A DNA stretch of 10,411 nt from an uncultured Porphyromonadaceae bacterium. Lineage in GTDB: Bacteria > Bacteroidota > Bacteroidia > Bacteroidales > Muribaculaceae. Location: NCBI GenBank assembly GCA_947175225.1, contig CAMWLX010000088.1:1-10411 (forward strand). The letters run 5' to 3'. How positions within the stretch are numbered: the first letter of the stretch is position 1; the number at the start of each line of letters is the position of its first letter. The translations under genes and the position numbers were made by a program. This document shows positions 1-7,865 of this stretch, piece by piece. The notes beneath the pieces were generated by a model. It had not been told where the DNA came from. It did no database searches and was given only the letters and a program-made list of their open reading frames with translations.

Positions 1-40
1 CTGCGCACTCTGCGTGATGCGGCCATCAGAAAGAAATCAT

Positions 41-79
41 AAATGAAAGAGCCGTGGAATAATGTTTAAAAACATGTAG
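41..79 (+). repeat. dispersed repeat, copy 1 (GAGCCGTG element)
   Basis: AAATGAAAGAGCCGTG followed by GGAATAATGTT and ending in ACATGTAG. The first part recurs at 9476-9492 and, inverted, at 9399-9413. CGTGGAATAATGTT (53-66) recurs exactly at 9385-9398, and ACATGTAG at 9505-9512. Positions 62-75 also form a small palindrome (ATGTTT AA AAACAT). The element therefore brackets the GTPase-DUF1232 region. Confidence 0.6.
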
Positions 80-85
80 CAAGTT

Positions 86-117
86 ATTGCGTATGTTATG
101 AGATTTTCATAATTTTG
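86..117 (+). promoter_or_regulatory. possible Bacteroidetes-type promoter in the leader region
   Basis: TAATTTTG at 110-117 fits the Bacteroidetes -7 consensus TAnnTTTG exactly. Twenty bases upstream there is ATTG (86-89), which matches three of the four bases of the -33 TTTG. Transcription would begin near 124, just before a hairpin at 131-154. The -7 match is good, but such matches are frequent in AT-rich DNA, so the call is tentative. Confidence 0.35.
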
Positions 118-130
118 CAGATACACTGGT

Positions 131-154
131 AGAGACGCGCTGCAGAGCGTTTTT
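131..154 (+). terminator. hairpin with U-tract, possible terminator or attenuator
   Basis: As RNA, AGAGACGC (131-138) can pair over 8 bases with GCGUUUUU (147-154), using two G-U pairs, around an 8-base loop. The 3' arm ends in five U residues. It starts about 7 bases after the predicted start site of the promoter at 86-117, so it could truncate or attenuate that transcript. The wobble-rich stem is weak. Confidence 0.25.
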
Positions 155-188
155 GTGCAGTTGATTTAATAAATATATCTGCGTAACA

Positions 189-410
189 ATGCTGATACAT
201 GTAGTTACAGTTAAACATATGAAGGTCTGCAAAGATCAGCGTATCGAGAATGGTATGACAGCAGATGTTGTGACCAATATGATCAGTAATCATGTTGGCA
301 CGAATAGCCGGTATCCCGTTCGTCGATGCGTCTTTCGGCTATACGGAGTTGACCTTCGTCGGATTGGTGCGCGTGGTATGGTTTATTTGGATGTAAAGAA
401 GACAGGATAA
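189..410 (+). CDS. doubtful small ORF, 73 aa
   Basis: An ATG-initiated ORF of 73 codons lies in the region ahead of the GTPase operon. I recognise no domain, signal peptide or membrane segment. It is rich in Val and Arg, with a C-terminal part reading RRIGARGMVYLDVKK. Its second half is visibly more GC-rich than the genes that follow, and it carries a 7-base inverted repeat (304-310 with 336-342). This could mean a different origin, a structured leader RNA, or the remnant of an older gene. A candidate promoter lies upstream (86-117), but a hairpin intervenes. The opposite strand is also open over part of the stretch, so openness alone is poor evidence. Without homologues I would not trust it as a protein gene. 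Confidence 0.2.
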   Translation: MLIHVVTVKHMKVCKDQRIENGMTADVVTNMISNHVGTNSRYPVRRCVFRLYGVDLRRIGARGMVYLDVKKTG

Positions 411-436
411 TTTAAATAAATATAATATCGTATTGA

Positions 437-444
437 TAACTTTG
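437..444 (+). promoter_or_regulatory. -7 element of the probable GTPase operon promoter
   Basis: TAACTTTG matches the Bacteroidetes -7 consensus TAnnTTTG and lies 32 bases before the ATG of the first GTPase gene. This would give a 5' leader of roughly 25 bases. No good -33 TTTG is present; the closest is TTTA at 411-414, with 22 bases between. It is the only obvious promoter ahead of the six tightly packed genes, so it probably drives the operon. Confidence 0.5.
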
Positions 445-476
445 ACTTAAGTATACCACTCAATCACCCATATTTT

Positions 477-2861
477 ATGGCTCAATTAACCGAAACTCAA
501 TATATCTCACAGGCATTGGCTGTACTTTCCAAAGATGCCGAAATGAAGAAAAAATTTGCGGTAGATATAAATTCTTTAGAGGAAAGGCTACGCATCTCTC
601 AAGCAAACCGTTATCGATTAGCTGTAATGGGGGTGACAAGTTCTGGCAAGTCAACACTGCTCAATGCTTTGCTTGGAAAAGATCTTCTGCCCGCAGTAGC
701 AATCCCTTCTTCAAGTCAACTTGTATCATGCATAAAAGGTAAAATCTGGGAAGCTACTGTGTATTTTGAAGATGGAAAAAAGAAAGTTTTTACTGGGAGG
801 AACTTAACGTCAGATGTAATCAGTCAGTACGGAGATGAAAAATATAATCCTCATAACAAGAAAAAGGTAAAACAGATAGAAGTAGTATCTCCGGATTTGC
901 TAACTCCCAACGATCTTATTTTGGAAGATAGTCCAGGTCTTGATGCATATGGTCTGGAGGGGCATGAGCACATCACTATGCATACCCTGCTTCCATCGAC
1001 TGACTTTTGTATGTTTGTGACCACATGCAAAACGAATTCAGATCAAAAGATGTTGGAAGTTCTTAACGAAATAGCGGGATATAACAAACATGTCATAATT
1101 ATCCAAAACATGATAGATTCCCTGAAGCCGAGTCCTGATGGGAGTCAATCAGTTCAGGAGGTGGCAGAAGATCATCTACGACGGATTCAGCGTATTGTTG
1201 ACAGATCAAACATAAAGGATAAGAGTAAAATCCATATAGTTCAGATTTCAGCAATGCAGGCTTTGGCTGTACGAAAATTCAGAGCTAAGGGAAATAGAGA
1301 AAATGAGAAATCCAGAAATATGTGGAGAGCATCAAATTTTGATGAATTTCAAAAAGTACTTTCTAATGTATTCAATGCTGTCAAGCCAAAAATTGAACAA
1401 GGACGTCTTGTCTTCTTAAGAAGGGAGCTCGAAGAAATAAATAGAAATAAATGCCCTCAATTTTCTGATAATGCTCCGGTTTCCCAGATTAATTATGAAC
1501 AAGTCAGAGAGGATCTTGATAAAGCTTATCGAGAAGTCAACGCTCAGATAGATAGATCTTTAAATTCTTTGGAGAGAATGGCTAAAGAATATTCTACAAA
1601 GAATTGGTGTAGCGCCTCCGATATAAGTGCAGTTCGTCAGAAGGATAATACCCTTGCTGATGAGATTGCATCTGCGCTTAGTCGTTTTAATAATGCTGTT
1701 AAGATAGCGTCCTCAAAGTTGAATGTATCGGATCGTGATTACGCAATTCGTGTGGTATCAAGAAAATCTCATCATATCTCGGCGGCTACATATACTGAAA
1801 CCAAGCGAGTCAAAAAGAGTGGGTTCTGGAATGGAGTGAAAAGATTCTTCGGGTCTAACAGCGGTTATGATTATATAACGGAAGAAAAACCTGATTACGA
1901 GAAGAATAAAGAAAATATCATAGAGTTCATTTATTTTTCACACAATGATCTTGTAGAAAGAACTAATGCATGGGATAAGAATGCAACGTCTGTGATGAAT
2001 AAGATTAATGAACTAATAGATAGAAAGATCTTGCAATTTGAAGAATCTTTAAGGGCTTTTAGAAGTCAGAAACTATCCCAAGAGAAATTGCTTGGAGTTA
2101 AACGTGAACTTCAGGCAATAATAAGTCAATTACCAAATATGGACTATCAGATAAAATCTGATGGTCAAACCCATCATGCAATCCGTCATCAGACTTTGCG
2201 CACAGAGATAGGACGAGAAACTTACAACCTGATAGGCGTGGCAAAGAGTATTATTAGCAATATTAGTCAGTATCTGTGGGCCAACATACTCGAAGACAGA
2301 GGATGTGACTTGATTTCATGGGATATGGATTCTGCAAGACGATTTATGCATATAAGTCTCGGGATTGACTTTTCATTATCTTCCAGCAACACATTGTTTC
2401 GATCTCATAAATGTGGGTTTATCAAAGTAATCGAAATAAATAAGGAGTCAATTGGGTTCTCCTTTTCAATGAGAAAACTGGTTATTATGATTAATGCTAC
2501 CCAATCTGGTGCTGCTAAGAAACAGCTGGCTCCATTGCTTCAACATATTTCCAGATCGAGGATAAATCCTGGGGATGTGATATTTGTTATTCAGGACTTG
2601 GATGAAGTTGTAAATGGGGGAGACTTAAAGGGAAGTATTCAAGATATCCGTCAGTTTCTTAAGAAGAACGGTTTTGATCGGTCTTTGCTATTACCGAATC
2701 ATAGGAATCCCCTATATGCATTAGCAATGTACGAACGGAATCAGCGCAATCAGTTGCATGCAGAAGAAATGGATATTCTGAATAATTTAAGAACAAAACT
2801 GAATTATCTCTTTGAATCTGATTCATCTCAGATCATATCTGATTTAATACGAGAAAATTAA
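477..2861 (+). CDS. large dynamin-like GTPase with extra C-terminal domain
   Basis: A 794-aa dynamin-superfamily GTPase, expected to bind GTP, oligomerise and act on membranes. The N-terminal G domain follows a short helical lead-in. It has a P-loop GVTSSGKS (52-59), a switch I region IPSSSQ (76-81) with Ser where Thr is usual, a switch II DSPG (151-154), and a base-recognition motif NMID (211-214) in which Met replaces the usual Lys. A helical stalk follows (about 285-430). Residues 442-460 form a basic, aromatic stretch containing GFWNGVKRFFG, a plausible membrane-touching paddle; I see no true transmembrane helix. More helices run to about 600. The last 150 residues resemble the second half of a dynamin G domain (VIMINATQS, then VIFVIQDLDE) without a P-loop. 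The ATG at 477 is preferred because a -7 promoter element lies 32 bases upstream. It is the first gene of the operon, 6 bases before the coiled-coil gene. Biological role unknown. Confidence 0.9.
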   Translation: MAQLTETQYISQALAVLSKDAEMKKKFAVDINSLEERLRISQANRYRLAVMGVTSSGKSTLLNALLGKDLLPAVAIPSSSQLVSCIKGKIWEATVYFEDGKKKVFTGRNLTSDVISQYGDEKYNPHNKKKVKQIEVVSPDLLTPNDLILEDSPGLDAYGLEGHEHITMHTLLPSTDFCMFVTTCKTNSDQKMLEVLNEIAGYNKHVIIIQNMIDSLKPSPDGSQSVQEVAEDHLRRIQRIVDRSNIKDKSKIHIVQISAMQALAVRKFRAKGNRENEKSRNMWRASNFDEFQKVLSNVFNAVKPKIEQGRLVFLRRELEEINRNKCPQFSDNAPVSQINYEQVREDLDKAYREVNAQIDRSLNSLERMAKEYSTKNWCSASDISAVRQKDNTLADEIASALSRFNNAVKIASSKLNVSDRDYAIRVVSRKSHHISAATYTETKRVKKSGFWNGVKRFFGSNSGYDYITEEKPDYEKNKENIIEFIYFSHNDLVERTNAWDKNATSVMNKINELIDRKILQFEESLRAFRSQKLSQEKLLGVKRELQAIISQLPNMDYQIKSDGQTHHAIRHQTLRTEIGRETYNLIGVAKSIISNISQYLWANILEDRGCDLISWDMDSARRFMHISLGIDFSLSSSNTLFRSHKCGFIKVIEINKESIGFSFSMRKLVIMINATQSGAAKKQLAPLLQHISRSRINPGDVIFVIQDLDEVVNGGDLKGSIQDIRQFLKKNGFDRSLLLPNHRNPLYALAMYERNQRNQLHAEEMDILNNLRTKLNYLFESDSSQIISDLIREN

Positions 2862-2867
2862 TATCAT

Positions 2868-3869
2868 ATGAACAAGAATATTATAGTTGAAATAGATGAG
2901 GGAACGCGCCAAATGATCAATCAGATCAAGGATTCTGTTGCCTCAGGAATCGATCCTTCTATAAACAGGGTAGAGGAACGCGTTCGTAAGGAAATGAATA
3001 ATGTTTCCGATGAATTAGCTGCTATACGCTCTAAGCAGGTATATATTGAGAAGAACATCAAAGATTTCAGCAGTACGATAGAGGATCTCGAAGAGCAACT
3101 CGCTGATCTATTGGAGGGAGTGGATAAAATAGAAAATATTCCAGATTTCTCATCCTTGACTGTTGGTCTTGATCAGACATGTCAGAAGATTGTTCAGTTA
3201 GAACTGACTATTTCTGATATGAAATCTGAATTCCAGAATATTCACTCAGCTACTGATGAAAAAATAGCATCACTAGATACCTTTTGCAACTCACAGTATA
3301 AAAAGTTGTCTGGAGTCACTTCTTCAGGATTTGACAAATTAAATATCTTCTCTAACGAATTGTCGGATAGGATTGAAGAAATAGAGGACAAACTTAAAAG
3401 TGTTAAGGATATCTGTGAAAAAAATCTACGCTCCTTATCAACCAGAATCGAAAGCAGTGAAAAGACCTTTGTGAAACAGTCAACTGAAATCGTAACACTT
3501 CATGCCGATAGGGTTCGAAATGAGTTAGGTGATCAACTGAAGTTGCTTATGGATACTTTGAGTAAGAGCACTGAGGCAATAAAAGGTGTCGAACATAATT
3601 TGAATAGAAGGATTGAAACTGCTGAAGAAAATTACAATATTTCCATTATGTCTCTCAAGAAAATGATTGAGATGGAGATACAGGAGCGAAAGGAGTCTCA
3701 AACAACGTTAGAGACAAAACTTGATAGAGTATTGGAACTTATATCTGGAATAAATCAGTCAGTCACAGTCATTAAAGATACCAACGATGGTCAGTATTCT
3801 TTCATTAAAGAGAAGCTCCAACAGATTTTGATGACCGTAACCCCATTTTGGAAAAGAAAAAACATATGA
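2868..3869 (+). CDS. long coiled-coil protein, probable partner of the dynamin-like GTPases
   Basis: A 333-aa protein that looks almost entirely alpha-helical. It has only three prolines (residues 30, 92 and one near the end), many Glu, Lys, Ile and Leu residues in heptad-like spacing, and repeated stretches such as SDRIEEIEDKLKSVKDICEK and ETKLDRVLELISGINQSV. There is no signal peptide, membrane helix or enzymatic motif. The chain ends in an aromatic and basic tail, TPFWKRKNI, which could touch a membrane or a partner protein. It sits between two dynamin-like GTPase genes: 6 bases after the first, and its stop codon overlaps the ATG of the next (ATGA, 3866-3869). That coupling suggests equimolar production and physical partnership. 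A scaffold or tether is the natural inference. Low-complexity coiled coils hit many unrelated proteins in searches, so a family name would be unreliable. Confidence 0.85.
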   Translation: MNKNIIVEIDEGTRQMINQIKDSVASGIDPSINRVEERVRKEMNNVSDELAAIRSKQVYIEKNIKDFSSTIEDLEEQLADLLEGVDKIENIPDFSSLTVGLDQTCQKIVQLELTISDMKSEFQNIHSATDEKIASLDTFCNSQYKKLSGVTSSGFDKLNIFSNELSDRIEEIEDKLKSVKDICEKNLRSLSTRIESSEKTFVKQSTEIVTLHADRVRNELGDQLKLLMDTLSKSTEAIKGVEHNLNRRIETAEENYNISIMSLKKMIEMEIQERKESQTTLETKLDRVLELISGINQSVTVIKDTNDGQYSFIKEKLQQILMTVTPFWKRKNI

Positions 3870-5626
3870 AAAGAGATTTTGTGACTAGTGAATTAAAGGA
3901 GTGTCTTAATCGAAACTCACGTCCGGGTACTGAATTAGGCAAGGATTTGGATGCTTTATTCTCTACGGTGAGAAAAAGCGAGAAACTCCTGCCTGTAGTA
4001 GGTACTCAAGGTATGGGTAAAAGTACCTTGATCAATGCCATGTTGGGTGAGGACATTCTCCCGAATGCGGCAGATGAGACTACATGTGTGCCGGTGGAAG
4101 TTGCTTATGGAGAAAATGAATATGCAGAGGTATTCTTTAGAAACAGTGTTGAGCGTATAAAGGTTAATACAAAGGCGGAGCTTAATTCTTTTGTCGATAA
4201 TAATGAAAATCCAGCTAATGAAAAAGGTGTGGAGCATATACGTCTTTATCGTAATAGGGATATTCTTAAGTCGGGTCTGATTATTGTTGATCTGCCGGGT
4301 GTCGGAAGTATTACCGCAGCCAATGAAGATACAACTAAAAGATACATAGAGAATGTAAGATGCGCAGTCTTCGTCATACCCACTGTGCCTACTATCCGTC
4401 GACGTGAAGCTTTGTTTATAAAGGCTGCTTGGAGTCAATTCAATAAAGCCATATTTGTGCAGAATGATTTTGGGGAAACTACCGTGGAGAAACGTGACTC
4501 AATAGAATTCAACACTATGAAATTGAAACAGATGAGTCAAGAGAGTGCTTTGAAATTCGAGGAACCAATTCTTTTGATAAATGCTTATCAGGCTCTTGCT
4601 GGATCAATTCAACATAAGTCATCTGAAGTAGAGGCTTCAGGACTCAATAAGCTTACCTCAAAACTCTCATTATTGGCCAATGAATGGGATTTCACCCTTG
4701 CCAGTGCTCTTCGCGAGAGAGTATTGTCGATTCTGACTTTGGCAATATCGGAAGTAAAACGCAAGCTTAAAGAAGCAAACCTTTCCGAAGAGATGTCAAA
4801 GGCTGAAAGAAAGGCAAAATATGAAAAAAATAAGGAGGAGATTGGAAAAGTTGTTGATACGATTGACGAGATAGCATCGTGGTTGGCTGAACAACGAATC
4901 ACCGTGAAAAAGAAAATATCAGAAGCTGTTTCTAAGACGACAGGTAAGATAAGAGCCGACATTACTAAAGTGATTAACGGAGGAATAGTAGATGGACGCA
5001 ATCTTGAGGAAGTGTTTTCTCGCATCCAAACTAGAGAAGTTGAAGAATTCTCGCTGCTGGCTAATGATATCCTCACAGATATGGCGGAAGAATTTAGAAA
5101 TAAACTTTGTGATTTGCTCGAAGAAATAAAGTTGCAGGAGATAAAAAATTACGAAGATGTGGATTTGCATTCTGAAGAAAAACTTAAATGGGAAAAAGGT
5201 TTTCAGATTGCGGCTAATATTGGCGGTGCAGCTGGCGGTGCTTTAGGTGCGGGAGCTGTGGCTGCCGCTTTAATGTCAAATCCTGCAGGGTGGGCAGTTG
5301 CTGTCGTAGGCATTGGTATTTACGCAGTAGCAAGTCTTTTTGGTTGGGGTGTGAAAAAACGTCAGCAAGATAAAAGGAAGGATGAGGCTAAAAATGTTGT
5401 GTATCCAAAGATCGACGAGATAGAACATAGACTTGTAGATTCAATCAGTCAAAAGCTTAATGAATTCTTTAAGGAAGCCGAAAGCCAACTGAATAACCTT
5501 AGAGACCAAAAGAAAAAAGAACTTCGTGCGATGCGCCATGAGATGAATAATCCGATTGGGAATGATGAAAAACCTAAATTAGAATCAGATTTACAAATTC
5601 TTACAAAAGCAATCGAGTCATTATAA
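3866..5626 (+). CDS. dynamin-like GTPase with Gly/Ala-rich membrane segment
   Basis: A 586-aa dynamin-family GTPase if it starts at ATG 3866. A TTG 18 bases upstream is in frame, but ATG is chosen because it forms a 4-base ATGA overlap with the preceding stop codon. The G domain shows P-loop GTQGMGKS (46-53), switch I DETTCVP (70-76) with the conserved Thr, and switch II DLPG (142-145). At the base-recognition position is VQNDFGE (198-204), where the NKxD signature is not intact. A helical stalk with strongly charged segments covers about 280-440. Residues 447-496 are Gly/Ala-rich then hydrophobic (GGAAGGALGAGAVAAALM, then GWAVAVVGIGIYAVASLFGW) and probably form a membrane hairpin, as in mitofusin-like and BDLP-like proteins. 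A charged helix closes the chain. The next GTPase gene begins 13 bases later. The protein probably anchors the complex to the inner membrane. Confidence 0.9.
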   Translation: MKRDFVTSELKECLNRNSRPGTELGKDLDALFSTVRKSEKLLPVVGTQGMGKSTLINAMLGEDILPNAADETTCVPVEVAYGENEYAEVFFRNSVERIKVNTKAELNSFVDNNENPANEKGVEHIRLYRNRDILKSGLIIVDLPGVGSITAANEDTTKRYIENVRCAVFVIPTVPTIRRREALFIKAAWSQFNKAIFVQNDFGETTVEKRDSIEFNTMKLKQMSQESALKFEEPILLINAYQALAGSIQHKSSEVEASGLNKLTSKLSLLANEWDFTLASALRERVLSILTLAISEVKRKLKEANLSEEMSKAERKAKYEKNKEEIGKVVDTIDEIASWLAEQRITVKKKISEAVSKTTGKIRADITKVINGGIVDGRNLEEVFSRIQTREVEEFSLLANDILTDMAEEFRNKLCDLLEEIKLQEIKNYEDVDLHSEEKLKWEKGFQIAANIGGAAGGALGAGAVAAALMSNPAGWAVAVVGIGIYAVASLFGWGVKKRQQDKRKDEAKNVVYPKIDEIEHRLVDSISQKLNEFFKEAESQLNNLRDQKKKELRAMRHEMNNPIGNDEKPKLESDLQILTKAIESL

Positions 5627-5639
5627 TATTACATTAGAG

Positions 5640-7439
5640 ATGTTTGATAAGCAGAAACAAAAATTAGTAGCTCTAAAACCGATATTGAATGCTGTTGGTA
5701 GCCAGGATCTTTGGGGACTTGCTAAGTTCCTTTACGAGCGTCTGCAGTCTCCGGATTCCTATGTCGTATTCATCGGGGAAACTAGTAGTGGGAAATCCTC
5801 TATAATAAACGGAATACTGAAACAACCACTGCTTCCTACAAGCGCTGTTCCAACAACGGGGGCAATCACAGAGATTGCATTTGATAAGAATGTGAAAAGT
5901 GTGAGATATGAAGTGTTGTATAAAACAGGAGCGAAGACACAAATTGATAGTCGTAAGGAGTTTGTTAATTTGGCGTGTAAGCCAAATAAAAAGATGGCAA
6001 GATTAAGGGTGTCTTTAACAGATAGCGGTGGCCAGTATGTTGGTCTACGTTTATTTGATACTCCAGGATATAATTCTATTGTAGAAGAGCATGAAGAGGT
6101 ATTAAAGGATTTCCTTCCAAATGCGGACATTGTAGTCTATACAGTTGGATATAAAATTGGGATTCAAGACGAAGACTATCTTTTCCTTCGCTATCTTAGG
6201 GAATTAATTAGACCTGAAGTTCCGGTGATTTTGGTAATCAATAGGTGTCCTGACAAGGTTGGCGAATCAGATGTGAAGGTTAAGGAAATCATACGTTATG
6301 CTTCTGATATTCTTGGTTACAATCCGAGAATCAACATAATAAGGCAGGCGAAGGTGGTAGATGAGACTATCCCTGTTATTCCAGATGCGGCAGATCTATG
6401 GAATCAGGTCAATGCTCAACTCAATTCTGAGGATAGGATAGAGTCTTTAGATAATGCCTTTGATTTGTATATTGATGAATTGTTTGAAAAATGCGATAAG
6501 GAATTGAAGATGCGTCTTGCAACTTCTAAAATGTCTCATGATGCTTACCAAGCCATTCTTAAGGAACAACAAAATACTGCTTCTCAGTTATTGAAAGCAA
6601 TTCCTGAATTAATCGAGCCAACGTTTAACCGGATATATAATCGTCTGCCTCATCTTTTTGATGAGGTGTCCGAAAAAGTGGCTGATCGTGTTTCTCAAAA
6701 ACTTATAACATCAAGTAAATTCACTAAGGATGAGACGGTAAACTTTGTCAATAATTTCTTCCTGCCAGAAGAATTAAGAGAATATACCAGAGATGTCATA
6801 CAGGATTATATATCTGTTGAACTTACTGATCTGAATTCGCAAGTTGATGACTATATCAATCAAGAACTAATAAAATTCAATAACAAGGTTGCTATTCAAA
6901 TAGAAACAGCTGTTGGAAAAGCAGGGGAGGCGATTTTTAAAAAATATGCCGGTAAAACTGCAACGAATGCATTGGGTCGATATTTTGTTCAATTCGGTGG
7001 TCAGGGAGGTGCCGGGGCTGGAGTGGCAAATGCTGCGTCTCATTTGCTTAAAAAGGCTGGTGATTTAGTAGGCAAACGCTTTTCTCGTGAGACTCATAAT
7101 GCCCTTAAGCACTACTTAGCCAGATTTGGCGCTACCTCAATGAAGGCTGTCGGAGTGGCAGTGGCTGTTATATTTGAATTGGCTTTTGTAATATGGGATG
7201 TAAATACCTGGAAGAATAAAGCGAAGAAAGAAGTAAACAAGGCACTTGTAGAATGGAAGAAGGAAACTCAACAACAGGTTTTCACCGACTTGATGAAACT
7301 TGAAGAAGATAATAAGCAGCTGATTCGGGAAATTGCTCAGGAGACACTTCATTCCTTCGATCAGGAGCAGACAGTAGATTTTGAAATTGCAAGTCAGAAT
7401 TCCGCACTTGCTGATGAATGGAGACAACAATTTAAATAA
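5640..7439 (+). CDS. dynamin-like GTPase with C-terminal membrane segment
   Basis: The third dynamin-like GTPase of the operon, 599 aa. Its G domain is the most canonical of the three: P-loop GETSSGKS (46-53), switch I VPTTGAIT (70-77) with the conserved Thr, switch II DTPG (140-143), and base-recognition NRCPD (201-205). A long helical region (about 265-430) follows. Then comes a Gly/Ala-rich stretch (GGQGGAGAGVANAA, about 453-466) and a hydrophobic segment at about 502-519 (AVGVAVAVIFELAFVIWD) flanked by Lys-rich sequence, a likely membrane helix or hairpin. The C-terminus is an amphipathic, Gln/Glu-rich helix. It is only distantly similar to the other two GTPases, so the three are not a recent tandem duplication. 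The 13- and 9-base gaps on either side support co-transcription. The family assignment is secure; the cellular role is not. Confidence 0.9.
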   Translation: MFDKQKQKLVALKPILNAVGSQDLWGLAKFLYERLQSPDSYVVFIGETSSGKSSIINGILKQPLLPTSAVPTTGAITEIAFDKNVKSVRYEVLYKTGAKTQIDSRKEFVNLACKPNKKMARLRVSLTDSGGQYVGLRLFDTPGYNSIVEEHEEVLKDFLPNADIVVYTVGYKIGIQDEDYLFLRYLRELIRPEVPVILVINRCPDKVGESDVKVKEIIRYASDILGYNPRINIIRQAKVVDETIPVIPDAADLWNQVNAQLNSEDRIESLDNAFDLYIDELFEKCDKELKMRLATSKMSHDAYQAILKEQQNTASQLLKAIPELIEPTFNRIYNRLPHLFDEVSEKVADRVSQKLITSSKFTKDETVNFVNNFFLPEELREYTRDVIQDYISVELTDLNSQVDDYINQELIKFNNKVAIQIETAVGKAGEAIFKKYAGKTATNALGRYFVQFGGQGGAGAGVANAASHLLKKAGDLVGKRFSRETHNALKHYLARFGATSMKAVGVAVAVIFELAFVIWDVNTWKNKAKKEVNKALVEWKKETQQQVFTDLMKLEEDNKQLIREIAQETLHSFDQEQTVDFEIASQNSALADEWRQQFK

Positions 7440-7448
7440 TAACTCAGT

Positions 7449-7865
7449 ATGTTAGATTTTTCAGATTTTGAGATGACGGATTTACCGGCATCAAAACCGG
7501 ACTCCGAAATAACACCTATGCAGTCCCCCACTGGGCAGCCTAATGAAAGTACACCCTCATCAAATGTTATTGCTGATAATTTTCCGAAGATTCTGGACCT
7601 GGCCGGAGAAGTATTGGAAATAAAGAAGATGAAGGTTGCTTCTGAGGCAATATTGGCTAAGCAGAGGGAAGACCGCCTGTCGCTGATTGCAGAGGCAGAG
7701 GCATATGCAAAGAAAAAGAACGCAGATACTACCGATATTGTCGGTCGTTTTACTCTCGTCCGCGATATGATGCGTGATTTCTATGCGGCGAATACTGGTA
7801 CTATGACAAGTGAGGATTTTCAAAAGGTCATCACAAGTATAATTGAACAAATGGGTAAGAAATGA
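7449..7865 (+). CDS. small operon protein with disordered N-terminus, unknown function
   Basis: A 138-aa protein with no family I recognise. Residues 1-45 are rich in Pro, Ser, Thr and Asp and look disordered. Residues about 46-95 form a likely amphipathic helix (ILDLAGEVLEIKKMKVASEA, then a Glu/Ala/Lys-rich run), and the rest is helical with a charged end. There is no signal peptide or membrane helix. It lies 9 bases after the third GTPase gene, and its stop codon overlaps the start of the next gene (ATGA, 7862-7865), so it belongs to the operon. A disordered tail plus helical core is typical of an adaptor that binds a larger partner, but that is inference. Confidence 0.75.
   Translation: MLDFSDFEMTDLPASKPDSEITPMQSPTGQPNESTPSSNVIADNFPKILDLAGEVLEIKKMKVASEAILAKQREDRLSLIAEAEAYAKKKNADTTDIVGRFTLVRDMMRDFYAANTGTMTSEDFQKVITSIIEQMGKK

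Noticed and set aside
3848..3865. TTG start 18 bases upstream for the second GTPase
   Set aside because: ATG 3866 forms a standard ATGA overlap with the preceding stop codon; the TTG would add only a short Lys-rich extension.
3956..4438. Minus-strand ORF of 160 aa
   Set aside because: It is fully antisense to the G domain of the second GTPase, has low-complexity Ile/Ser/Thr composition and no motif. It is a shadow of a well-supported gene.
4609..5076. Minus-strand ORF of 155 aa
   Set aside because: It is antisense to the stalk of the second GTPase, and its Ser-rich composition is typical of the complement of Glu/Lys-rich helices.
477..7439. Recent tandem duplication of the three GTPases
   Set aside because: Only the generic G motifs are shared; lengths, membrane segments and flanking sequences all differ.
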